In this document: piece by piece, positions 45,697 to 53,946 of the stretch
Position numbering within the stretch: the first letter of the stretch is position 1
Layout: every line of letters starts with the position of its first letter
Source of the DNA: Hyunsoonleella ulvae
GTDB lineage: Bacteria > Bacteroidota > Bacteroidia > Flavobacteriales > Flavobacteriaceae
Assembly (NCBI RefSeq): GCF_016827605.1
Contig: NZ_JAEPJQ010000001.1
Location: forward strand, 868,001-932,000
Length of the DNA stretch: 64,000 nucleotides
Reading direction: 5' to 3'
Notes under the pieces: model-generated
Databases searched by the model: none
What the model saw: only the letters and a program-made list of their open reading frames with translations
Told to the model about the DNA's origin: nothing
Made by a program: the position numbers and the translations under genes

Positions 45697-45718
45697 ACAA
45701 TCCTACGAAGTAAACGCC

Positions 45719-45753
45719 TAATCTTTTAAGAAATTGATGTTTCTTTTTAAACC
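45719..45753. repeat. Left copy of the 35-bp direct repeat (stranded queG 3' end)
   Basis: The 35 bases are identical to 53944-53978. Read on the minus strand they encode [11 protein letters not shown] plus a stop codon, the last 11 residues of QueG, but without the rest of the gene. The copy lies between maeB and the end of the sucrose phosphorylase gene and marks the left border of the sucrose cassette. Confidence 0.9.
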
Positions 45754-45766
45754 TAAAAAATACAAC

Positions 45767-47329
45767 TTAGAAAGCATAAAATTTACTTTCTCCTGATTCG
45801 GTGTAATCTATTGTGAAGTTACATGTGTTAAGATTTGCCTTAAGGTGGGCAAACTCATTTTTATTAACCCATTTGATATCGATAATTTTGTGTGAAGACA
45901 TATTGATTTGCACAGACCCTGAAAATGATTTTGATGTATTTCTTAACCTCAACAATTTTAACTGATTTAAAACCACATCTTTTTTAATCCCTTCTTCTAT
46001 ATCTTTTACTGAAAGCGTTGTTCTATTAATTTCTTTATGTCCGCCACTGCCGGCATTATCCGCAGCTTTATAATCATTTTTACCTGCGAAAACATCCAGG
46101 TACCAAACCTGTGGTATTCCTGGCATAAATATTTGAATAGCTCTTGCTAATAATAATTTTTGTTCATCTTCCCCTAATGCACTGAAAAACGTAGCATTAA
46201 CTTGATAATAGGATATTTTTTTACCGTCTGGGCCGTATAAATTTTTAACTCTGCCTCCCCGTTCAATAATAATATTCATGATATCTTCTATATCTTCATC
46301 TAACAACAACCCCTTATAGTATGTACCATCTAACTCTTTCCCTTTTAAATCTAAAACGGGGATACCATCATGGCACCCTAACATATTCACTGTTTTATAG
46401 CCTTTAATAATAATCTCGTTAGCCCAGTTTAACAACGCCGTGTTATCTTTTTTTTCGATAGTATGAATCATTAAACCCGGTAGAAAAAAATCATATATTT
46501 GGTATCCTTTTTTTGCTACCTCATCATGCAAATATGTACCATATTCTGCATGTATTTCTGGTAAAAGCGTTAAATTATTTTTATCTGCAATTTGCTTGAT
46601 ACGCTCAAGATAATCCCAAGTTCCTGGTTTATTAAAAAAGTTTGATGCTCCTACAGCTTTATGCAAATATGCAAAAGCATCCAGTCGCAATATTTTGCAC
46701 CCGTAACTACTAACTTTTTGCAGGGTGTCCTTGTAAAAATCCCAAACCAGTTGAGACGTTGCGTTAACATCCATCTGCCCTAAAACACTGTTATCTGGAT
46801 TTATTTTTTGGTAAAACGTATTCCAATAAGGCTCTTCTGATCCATCAGGAAAAGACACTTTTAAAACTGGCAACCCCGATTTTCGCATAAATAATTTGTC
46901 TAGAAATTCTTTTTTAGGAATGACTATGCCATCCTCTCCCATAGTACCATTACCCTTCCAAAAGGTATTCCAGTTGATAAAAAAATCCTTGTATTTTGAT
47001 TGATTTCCGTTTTTAAGCAGGTCTTTAAATTGAGGGGATGCCACCGATAAGTGATTTAATACAATATCCAACTTTAGTTGAATATTGAGTTGCTCTAAAT
47101 CTTCCAAATCAGATTTTGACACTAATTCTTCATTACGATTATAATCAATTATAGAAAATCCCCTGTCTAAATCACTATTAAAGAATGTTGGCAATATGTA
47201 AAATAACGAAAACACATCTTTAAACTCTGGACGTTTAAGCATATTAATGGTATCTGTAAGTGTTCTACCAATACTATCTGGGTATGCATTGAGCATAACA
47301 CCGTTTGTGATATTAGAGTCTTTTAACAT
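45767..47329 (-). CDS. Sucrose phosphorylase-like enzyme (GH13 subfamily 18)
   Basis: The 520-residue protein follows the sucrose phosphorylase layout from start to end: NGVMLNAYPDSIGRTL at the N terminus, FYILPTFFNSDLDRGFSIIDY, then the catalytic nucleophile Asp217 (ILRLDAFAYLHK), acid/base Glu258 (LLPEIHAEYG) and transition-state Asp321 (NMLGCHDGIPVLDLKG). It would split sucrose with phosphate into glucose-1-phosphate and fructose in the cytosol; it has no signal peptide. Subfamily members also use sucrose-6-phosphate, glucosylglycerol or glucosylglycerate, so specificity rests on the neighbouring fructokinase, SUT-like transporter and LacI regulator. It is the last gene of the operon, 9 bp behind the kinase gene. 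Confidence 0.82.
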   Translation of the reverse strand: MLKDSNITNGVMLNAYPDSIGRTLTDTINMLKRPEFKDVFSLFYILPTFFNSDLDRGFSIIDYNRNEELVSKSDLEDLEQLNIQLKLDIVLNHLSVASPQFKDLLKNGNQSKYKDFFINWNTFWKGNGTMGEDGIVIPKKEFLDKLFMRKSGLPVLKVSFPDGSEEPYWNTFYQKINPDNSVLGQMDVNATSQLVWDFYKDTLQKVSSYGCKILRLDAFAYLHKAVGASNFFNKPGTWDYLERIKQIADKNNLTLLPEIHAEYGTYLHDEVAKKGYQIYDFFLPGLMIHTIEKKDNTALLNWANEIIIKGYKTVNMLGCHDGIPVLDLKGKELDGTYYKGLLLDEDIEDIMNIIIERGGRVKNLYGPDGKKISYYQVNATFFSALGEDEQKLLLARAIQIFMPGIPQVWYLDVFAGKNDYKAADNAGSGGHKEINRTTLSVKDIEEGIKKDVVLNQLKLLRLRNTSKSFSGSVQINMSSHKIIDIKWVNKNEFAHLKANLNTCNFTIDYTESGESKFYAF

Positions 47330-47338
47330 CGATTAATT

Positions 47339-48292
47339 TTATAAAAGTTCTGATAAAATATTAATGTTGTCTGGTAGTCTTCCCACATTTTGAAGTTTTA
47401 ACGCTGCCAGCTGTAGAGCTACTTCTAAACATTTTTCAATAGGGCGTTTTTTTATATAAGCAAATAAAAACCCAGACCAAAATGCATCTCCTGCTCCCGT
47501 TGCATCTTGCACAACATCTATTTGTATAGCTGGTAATTGGATAATACCGCTCCCTTTTTCTGATAATTTTACACCTTTACTCCCTAGGGTTAAACATATC
47601 GTATCAACCCCTTCTGAATGAAAGAAATTAAAAATATCCTCATGCGGAAGTTGTTGCCCAAACAGTCTTAACATGTCGTCTTCACTAACCTTTACTAAGG
47701 GATTAAATTTACAGTACGATTTTATTACCTTAATGGCTTCTTCTTGGCTGTTCCATAATTTTTCAGCATAATTAACATCGATACTTAATTTACAACCTAA
47801 ATTGAACGCTTCTTCAGCCTTTTTTAATATCGTTGTTTGCGCAGGTTTTTTACTTAAAGCAAAACATGTGGTGTGAAATATGTTGGTTTTTGAAAGTAAA
47901 TCTGCCGAGATTTGATGTTCAGTTATATAAGCATCTGCTTTTCTAAAAGGTATAAAATCTGGTGTACTATCGGTTTTTGACACAAACACAACACTTGTAG
48001 GTTTATCGTTAATTGTTTCAATGTAACTCGTGTTCACACCAACACCCGTAAGTCGCTCAAAAATATACTCCCCAAAACCATCATTACCAACTGTTGCCAC
48101 TAAAACGGACTGCAAACCTAATCTCGCTGAATTCATAGCTACATTAGCTGGCGAACCCCCTAAATACCTATGATAGTCTCTTGTATTATTGATAAGCACT
48201 CCTGTTTGGTGCCCTATAAAATCTACAAGTACCTCTCCAACACATAGAATGTCTATATCTCTTATATTCTCTTTCAAAATTATTTTTTTCAA
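47339..48292 (-). CDS. PfkB-family carbohydrate kinase, probable fructokinase
   Basis: The 317-residue ribokinase-fold enzyme has the first PfkB signature region GGSPANVAMNSARLG (~50-64) and the second, DATGAGDAFWSGFLFAY (~257-273), with the catalytic Asp in GAGDAF. Next to a sucrose phosphorylase the expected job is phosphorylation of released fructose. It is 3 bp behind the transporter gene and 9 bp before the phosphorylase gene. Confidence 0.85.
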   Translation of the reverse strand: MKKIILKENIRDIDILCVGEVLVDFIGHQTGVLINNTRDYHRYLGGSPANVAMNSARLGLQSVLVATVGNDGFGEYIFERLTGVGVNTSYIETINDKPTSVVFVSKTDSTPDFIPFRKADAYITEHQISADLLSKTNIFHTTCFALSKKPAQTTILKKAEEAFNLGCKLSIDVNYAEKLWNSQEEAIKVIKSYCKFNPLVKVSEDDMLRLFGQQLPHEDIFNFFHSEGVDTICLTLGSKGVKLSEKGSGIIQLPAIQIDVVQDATGAGDAFWSGFLFAYIKKRPIEKCLEVALQLAALKLQNVGRLPDNINILSELL

Positions 48293-48295
48293 AAA

Positions 48296-49648
48296 TTAAT
48301 GCCCACTCCCTCCAGATACAACTATACCTTCATCTCCTTCAGTAGATTTTGGCTGCTTTAACCTCAACGCTAAAATTCCTGCTATTATAAAAAACACCCC
48401 GCCAAATACTATAGCTTTAACCGCACTATTATCTAGTAGATGTTTTACTATGGGGCCAAATGTTACCGTTTGGATTCCCATTGGAATTACAATCATCATA
48501 TTTAAAATACCCATATACACACCTCGCCGTTCTTGCGGCACTATTTTAGACACCATAGCGTACGGAATACCCATCATTGCAGCCCAACCAATACCAAATA
48601 ATATCATAGGTAAGATTACCAAAAGCGAATCTTGAATGTATGGAATACTTAGCATTGCCATTCCTGTTAAAAACAGACTAAACACATATACTTTTTTTCC
48701 GCCAAATTTTAAAGCTAATGGCACTAGGGCTAGCGCAAAAATTATTGTTGATATATTGTATGTGGTATTCATTTTCGCTGCTTGACTTAATGCTTCAGAA
48801 CTATTAAACCCCATACTTTCTTTAAACATAGGTGCTATAAACTGCCAATACACAAATAAAGCGTACCACTGAAATAAATACACACCTGATAATTTCCACA
48901 TAAACTTGGGCATCTCCTTTATAGCGTCAACAATTTCTAGAAATGGTGTTTTTATCCTTTCGGAAAGCGATAAATTGTTATGCCTTTTAATGTCTTCTAA
49001 CTCTTTATCTGATGGTGGTATTTCTGGTGTTTTCAATACCGACCAAAGTATGGTTGAAATAGACAAAACAGCTCCTATAAAAAAGGAATAGTATAACCAT
49101 TTTGGTATAGAAGTTACACTTTCGGTAACTTCTTCAGTACCACCAAACCAGTCTTGAAACAGAAAAATCGATGCATTTGCCAATACGATACCTGCTCCAA
49201 CAAATAAACTTTGCATTTGGTAGCCAAAACTTAATTGACTATTTGGTAATTTATCGCCCACAAAAGCGCGGTATGGCTCCATTGCCATGTTGTTCCCTAC
49301 ATCCAAAATCCACAGTAACCCTACCGCAAACCATAATACTGGACTAAACGGAAAAGCGAATAAACATAAGCTTCCCAACAAAGCTCCTATTAAAAAGAAA
49401 GGCTTACGTCTTCCCCATCGTGGCGACCATGTTTTATCTGAAATTGCTCCAATAATAGGTTGTATAATTAAACCTGTTACAGGGCCAGCTAAATTTAATA
49501 ATGGTAACTGGTCGTGCTCTGCGCCTAAAAATGAAAAAATAGGATTTACAGCTGTTTGTTGTAAACCAAAACTATACTGAATCCCCAGAAAGCCGACATT
49601 CATATTAAAAATCTGCCAAAAGGATAATTTTGGTTTTGCTATTTTCAT
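48296..49648 (-). CDS. MFS sugar transporter (SUT/SLC45-like), probable sucrose importer
   Basis: The 450-residue inner-membrane protein has 12 predicted helices. The loop after helix 2 reads SDKTWSPRWGRRKPFFLIGA, the RWGRRRPF motif of the SLC45/plant-type sucrose transporters and related GPH carriers, and helix 1 has MNVGFLGIQYSFGLQQ. In this cassette it would carry the disaccharide across the inner membrane after uptake by the TonB receptor. The gene starts 1 bp after the glutaredoxin-like gene ends. Confidence 0.85.
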   Translation of the reverse strand: MKIAKPKLSFWQIFNMNVGFLGIQYSFGLQQTAVNPIFSFLGAEHDQLPLLNLAGPVTGLIIQPIIGAISDKTWSPRWGRRKPFFLIGALLGSLCLFAFPFSPVLWFAVGLLWILDVGNNMAMEPYRAFVGDKLPNSQLSFGYQMQSLFVGAGIVLANASIFLFQDWFGGTEEVTESVTSIPKWLYYSFFIGAVLSISTILWSVLKTPEIPPSDKELEDIKRHNNLSLSERIKTPFLEIVDAIKEMPKFMWKLSGVYLFQWYALFVYWQFIAPMFKESMGFNSSEALSQAAKMNTTYNISTIIFALALVPLALKFGGKKVYVFSLFLTGMAMLSIPYIQDSLLVILPMILFGIGWAAMMGIPYAMVSKIVPQERRGVYMGILNMMIVIPMGIQTVTFGPIVKHLLDNSAVKAIVFGGVFFIIAGILALRLKQPKSTEGDEGIVVSGGSGH

Positions 49649-49649
49649 C

Positions 49650-50012
49650 TTATTTCGTTTTTTCTATTAAACTTTTTAGAAAGCCTTCAAAATTAGTTAC
49701 ATCGTTCATTTTTAAGCTTCCATATACATCTACTACGGGAAGCGATATAGCATCTAGAGGTATTCCTGCATTTTGTAATTTTTCCACCATCTCTTTTTGC
49801 TTTTCTAGACGCACATCTACATCATAATACACAAATTCTACATGCTGTTCTTTTAAAAATACTTTAGTATCTGTACAATAATGGCACGTATCACTGCCAT
49901 ACACTATCACTTTATTCGATTTTATTACCTCTTTATCTGAATGCTTAGCTTGACTAAAACTTACGAAACCAAAAGTTAAGCTAAATACTACACATAGAAT
50001 ATAATCTCTCAT
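49650..50012 (-). CDS. Exported glutaredoxin-like protein
   Basis: The 120-residue protein has a signal peptide (residues 1-21, FVSFSQA) and a glutaredoxin fold: KVIVYGSDTCHYCTDTKVFLKE with the CHYC active site (Cys ~44 and ~47), the cis-proline strand ISLPVVDVYG, and a C-terminal helix. Export of a glutaredoxin fold is unusual since glutathione-type systems are cytosolic. It is the first gene of the grx-MFS-fructokinase-phosphorylase run; a role in the cassette (for instance disulfides of the receptor, which has adjacent cysteines in a loop) is speculation. Confidence 0.75.
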   Translation of the reverse strand: MRDYILCVVFSLTFGFVSFSQAKHSDKEVIKSNKVIVYGSDTCHYCTDTKVFLKEQHVEFVYYDVDVRLEKQKEMVEKLQNAGIPLDAISLPVVDVYGSLKMNDVTNFEGFLKSLIEKTK

Positions 50013-50039
50013 ATTGTAACTGTTTCGTTTTTGATGATA

Positions 50040-50074
50040 AAAAGAGTTGGACCTTGTTTAACCCCAACTCTTTT
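50040..50074 (-). terminator. Strong hairpin between the TonB receptor gene and the catabolic genes
   Basis: A perfect 11-bp stem (arms 50040-50050 and 50064-50074) with a 13-nt loop is followed by TTTTTATC on the minus strand. Only about 27 bp remain before the next ATG, so no promoter fits there and the downstream genes presumably depend on read-through. Confidence 0.8.
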
Positions 50075-50108
50075 ATTAACAACCGCAAATCAAACTAAAC
50101 TAATCCTT

Positions 50109-52736
50109 TTAAAATTTATACTGTAATGATAACGTAGTAGAACGTCCACTAATTGATCTGGCTCTTACTAAACGATTTGAGCCAAAAGCGCCATCTCCAT
50201 TTCCTTCAACCTCTGTGATACCAACTGTATCAAAGAGATTGTTTACACTCAATACAAGTGAAAGCCCTTCTGTTAAACCTGCTCTGCCTATTAAGTTAAA
50301 GTATGCATAAGCTGGCATTACCAAGTCGTTATCATCTTGTGCATAAGATTTTGTTGTACCTAATATGCTTAATGCTATACCATGCTTGCTGTTCTCCCCA
50401 AAATTATACGATGGCGATAAGTTGTACACCAAATCTGCTTGTCTTCTTGGTTTATTACCTTTATTGTCTCCTCCATCTATTTCGGCTTTTGTCCAAGTAA
50501 ACGAACCATTAAAGTTGAAGTTTTCTCCAAAGGCAAGTGCTGTTTCAGCTTCAAGACCTAAGGCTTTAAATGGATTACCTACAGATCTGTTTAATTCATT
50601 ACTCAACCCTTCATCGGTATTACTCATAAATCCTGTAAGGTTAAGCACCCCATTGTTTAATCTTTTCTTGAAACCAACTTCTAATTGTGATACTTCATCG
50701 TACTGCACATCTGCCTTACCATCTGTACCATAGTTATTTCTATCTGGAGCCCTTCCTGAAGCACCAGAACTATATCTTGCAAATACAGCTGACCCTTGAT
50801 TCAATTTATAATTTAAACCTGCTGAGAAAGACACAAAGTTATAATCGTCGTTTACTATTTGCCCAGCATTACCTGCAATTACTGGTACCACTTGCTCTAT
50901 TCCTTCTATTGTACCATTACCATCATAATCGTAAGCCTCTTGACTTGTAGGGCCGCTAGCTATTGTACCGTTTACATTTACGTTTTCAAAACGGATACTT
51001 CCATCAAAATTTAATTTTTCAGTTATCTCTGCATCAACACCTACATACGGCGAATTCACATTGTGTACAGTATTATATCTACGCTGGCAACAATTACCCC
51101 ATACTGGCGTACCATAAGAGTATTGTCCGTTTCTTGAGAAACCATCAAAATCCGCCAATCTTGCTTCTCCACCACCTTTAACTTCAGAAATAAATGAACT
51201 CCATTGCCATCCTATTTTTGTGTTTTGAGTAGCCGTAAACAGTCCTGCAGTTACGCCAACATTATCACTTAATTTTTTTGAGATTTTTACATCACTAAAA
51301 AAGTTACTTAAATCATCTACCGTTACATCAAACATGTGTATTATTTGAGCCAAACCATTTGATGGGTTAAATGCTTCTCTATCACCATCAGCATACACCA
51401 AAGTACCTGTAGCATTTGAAGCGTCTCTGGCTGTAGTTTCAATTTCAGAAACCGTGCCTACAGCTGCTGTAAATGGCGACACCCACTCTCCACTATTATT
51501 AGAGTAACGTGCTTTACCTGCTATTTTCCAATCTCCTCCCAAGTCAAAAGAAAACTCAGTACCTAATGATTTAGACACAGGATTATTACCATTTCTAACA
51601 TCATTTACATGTCTTCCTCCTCCATCAAAAGGATTTGTACCAGCACTTTGTTGCAAATAAGCCGAGTGTTGAGAATCACTAGTAATATCAAAACCTGGTA
51701 GGTTTGAAAATGTTGGGTCATCATTATTTCCTTCCAATAACATGGGCATTGGCAAATACATCACAGATCTATCGTTTAATAGTTTTGCGTACACGCGCAC
51801 ATAACCTGCATCAAATCTTTTAGTAAGGTTTGCCTTAAACTGTCCTCCTTTATTACCTTGATATCCTATATCTCTAGGTCCTTCGCCTGTTCTAATAAAA
51901 CCTCCAAAGTGATACGACATGCCATTTTCTAATGGTGCGCCATACTCAAAATCCAATCTACTGGTTTGATAGTCTAACCCAAAAGTTGTCCCTAAAGAAC
52001 CTCCCTCCGTAGCTCCTGTTTTACTAATCATGTTGATGATACCTGCTGGCCCATTAGATGTTTGCGTAGATGCAGAACCACCTCTTATAGCTTCAACTCT
52101 TCCTATATTAGAATCTATTCTTAAAAAATTATCGGCGTTTCCAAAAGACGTATCTCCAAATAAATTTAATGGCAACCCATCTTCTTGAATTTGAAAATAT
52201 CTTGATCCCCCTGAAGAAATTGGCACACCACGAACATTAAAATTGGCGTTACCCTCACCTCCAGAAGATTCTGCGCGAATACCTGGAATATTTCTAAAAA
52301 GTTCACCAGAACTCCTTGGCGCAGCTTGTTCTATTAACTCTACATCCATAGTTGAAACAGATACACTAGATTCTATTTTAGATTTAGGGTTAACAACACC
52401 TGTTACAATAATTTGATCTAAAGATTGAGCATCTTCTTTCATAATAACATCTACTGTAATAGCATTACCTTGTACAGCAACCTGTTGCGAAAACTTTGCG
52501 TAGCCTAAAAATGTAGCAGATAATGTGTAATCGCCATTTTCGATATCATTAATAGTATAATTTCCATCAAAATCTGTAACTGCTCCTTTAGTAGTACCTT
52601 CTAAAATAACATTTACACCTGGCAATGGCACTCCTGCTTCGTCTTTAACGTTTCCTGATATTGATTGTGCAATTAATGCACTTGTTGAAAACAACATCAA
52701 TACTAATAAAAACGTACTTTTTTTAATTGCATTCAT
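50109..52736 (-). CDS. TonB-dependent receptor with carboxypeptidase-like N-terminal domain (probable sucrose receptor)
   Basis: The 875-residue outer-membrane protein has a signal peptide (residues 1-23), a CarboxypepD_reg-like domain at ~24-100 (SISGNVKDEAGVPLPGVNVILEGTTKGAVTDFDG split as the family shows), a plug domain (~120-235, including FRNIPGIRAESSGGEG and VEAIRGGSASTQTSNGPAGIINMISK) and a 22-strand barrel ending in LSLQYKF. No SusD partner accompanies it, which resembles the sux sucrose locus of Xanthomonas (TonB receptor, transporter, sucrose enzyme, LacI) more than a SusCD pair. A loop carries adjacent cysteines (WGNCCQRR, ~residue 547). Divergent lacI and two operators lie upstream. 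Confidence 0.88.
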   Translation of the reverse strand: MNAIKKSTFLLVLMLFSTSALIAQSISGNVKDEAGVPLPGVNVILEGTTKGAVTDFDGNYTINDIENGDYTLSATFLGYAKFSQQVAVQGNAITVDVIMKEDAQSLDQIIVTGVVNPKSKIESSVSVSTMDVELIEQAAPRSSGELFRNIPGIRAESSGGEGNANFNVRGVPISSGGSRYFQIQEDGLPLNLFGDTSFGNADNFLRIDSNIGRVEAIRGGSASTQTSNGPAGIINMISKTGATEGGSLGTTFGLDYQTSRLDFEYGAPLENGMSYHFGGFIRTGEGPRDIGYQGNKGGQFKANLTKRFDAGYVRVYAKLLNDRSVMYLPMPMLLEGNNDDPTFSNLPGFDITSDSQHSAYLQQSAGTNPFDGGGRHVNDVRNGNNPVSKSLGTEFSFDLGGDWKIAGKARYSNNSGEWVSPFTAAVGTVSEIETTARDASNATGTLVYADGDREAFNPSNGLAQIIHMFDVTVDDLSNFFSDVKISKKLSDNVGVTAGLFTATQNTKIGWQWSSFISEVKGGGEARLADFDGFSRNGQYSYGTPVWGNCCQRRYNTVHNVNSPYVGVDAEITEKLNFDGSIRFENVNVNGTIASGPTSQEAYDYDGNGTIEGIEQVVPVIAGNAGQIVNDDYNFVSFSAGLNYKLNQGSAVFARYSSGASGRAPDRNNYGTDGKADVQYDEVSQLEVGFKKRLNNGVLNLTGFMSNTDEGLSNELNRSVGNPFKALGLEAETALAFGENFNFNGSFTWTKAEIDGGDNKGNKPRRQADLVYNLSPSYNFGENSKHGIALSILGTTKSYAQDDNDLVMPAYAYFNLIGRAGLTEGLSLVLSVNNLFDTVGITEVEGNGDGAFGSNRLVRARSISGRSTTLSLQYKF

Positions 52737-52782
52737 TTTTGTCTTTTTTAGTTATTCGATAAATTATCTAGTTAATTTTTAT

Positions 52783-52790
52783 CAAATCTA
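52783..52790 (-). promoter_or_regulatory. Putative -7 element of the TonB receptor promoter
   Basis: TAGATTTG on the minus strand fits TAnnTTTG, 47 bp before the receptor ATG. A convincing TTG -33 element is not seen, and the twin operators lie 35-70 bp further upstream. Confidence 0.45.
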
Positions 52791-52824
52791 TATTTATGTA
52801 CTACATAAAATATGTTTTTATTAA

Positions 52825-52860
52825 TCGAAAACGTTTTCGAAAATAACGAAAACGTTTTCG
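52825..52860. promoter_or_regulatory. Twin LacI-family operators
   Basis: Two palindromes with the same core CGAAAACGTTTTCG (TCGAAAACGTTTTCGA at 52825-52840 and the 14-bp core at 52847-52860) are centred 21 bp apart, two helical turns. The central CG and flanking symmetric arms are typical of LacI/GalR-family sites. They lie between the divergent receptor and lacI genes, 49 bp before the lacI ATG, so they can control both. Confidence 0.85.
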
Positions 52861-52908
52861 ATTTTATATTTTTAATATATTTATTACCTGAAATTAAACT
52901 CATTTTTA

Positions 52909-53946
52909 ATGAAAATTGTTACTCTAAGAGATATTGCCGAACAATTAAACATTTCTGTAACCACAGTTTCAAAAGCACTAAAGGATTATCCTGATGTTAG
53001 TAAAAAAACTAAATTACAAGTACGAGAACTTGCTAAAACCCTTAATTATAAGCCCAATGCTTTTGCTGTTAATCTAAGAACTAGAGAATCTAAAACCATT
53101 GGTCTAATTATCCCTGTAATTGTACATCATTTTTTTTCGAATGTTATAAAAGGTATTATTTCCCAAGCTGAAAAAAAAGGGTATCTCGTTATTATTCTCC
53201 AATCGGATGAATCTTACGAATTAGAAAAAAAGCAAGTTGAATTATTATTAAGTCAACGTGTAGATGGTGTTATTATCTCTTTGGCTAATGGAACTGCAAA
53301 GTATGATCATTTAAATGAAATTATCGCTCAAGGAAAACCTTTGGTAATGTTTGATAAAATTGCTAAAATGGTAAAATGTTCAAAAGTTATAATAGATGAC
53401 AGAAAAGCGGCTTATACTGCAACACAACATTTAATTGATATTGGTTGCAAGCGCATTGCCCATTTTAGAGGAGCTCTGTTACCACAAAACTCTATTGATA
53501 GATTTTTAGGCTACAAAAAAGCTTTATTAGATAATGACTTGCCTTACGATCCGTCCTTGGTGTATATCTGTGAATGCGGCGATATGAGTTTTGAAGAGGG
53601 TAAAAAAAATGCAAAACAACTGTTAGAAGATCATGATGACGCTGATGGTATTTTTATAAATACCGATTTGGTTGCTATAGGTGCCATGACTGCATTTCAG
53701 GAAATGGGCGTAAAAATTCCTGAAGACATTAGTATTGTTGGGTTTAGTAATTGGTTTATGTCATCAGTAATATCCCCAAGTCTTACCACTATAAACCAAC
53801 CAGGGTTCGAAATGGGAAAAAGCGCCTTTAAACAACTTTTTAAAGAAATTAAAGCCCGTAAAAAAGAGAAACCCTTTGAACCTAAAACCGTGGTTTTAGA
53901 AACAGATTTGATTGTTAGAACATCAACAAAAACTAATATTACTTAA
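52909..53946 (+). CDS. LacI-family transcriptional regulator of the sucrose cassette
   Basis: The 345-residue regulator has an N-terminal helix-turn-helix with hinge ([30 protein letters not shown]...[13 protein letters not shown], residues 4-60) and a periplasmic-binding-protein-like sensor domain ([56 protein letters not shown]). The effector is probably sucrose or a derivative. It diverges from the receptor gene across the twin operators. Its TAA stop at 53944-53946 is the first three bases of the right 35-bp repeat, and it overlaps the convergent queG stop. Confidence 0.92.
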   Translation: MKIVTLRDIAEQLNISVTTVSKALKDYPDVSKKTKLQVRELAKTLNYKPNAFAVNLRTRESKTIGLIIPVIVHHFFSNVIKGIISQAEKKGYLVIILQSDESYELEKKQVELLLSQRVDGVIISLANGTAKYDHLNEIIAQGKPLVMFDKIAKMVKCSKVIIDDRKAAYTATQHLIDIGCKRIAHFRGALLPQNSIDRFLGYKKALLDNDLPYDPSLVYICECGDMSFEEGKKNAKQLLEDHDDADGIFINTDLVAIGAMTAFQEMGVKIPEDISIVGFSNWFMSSVISPSLTTINQPGFEMGKSAFKQLFKEIKARKKEKPFEPKTVVLETDLIVRTSTKTNIT

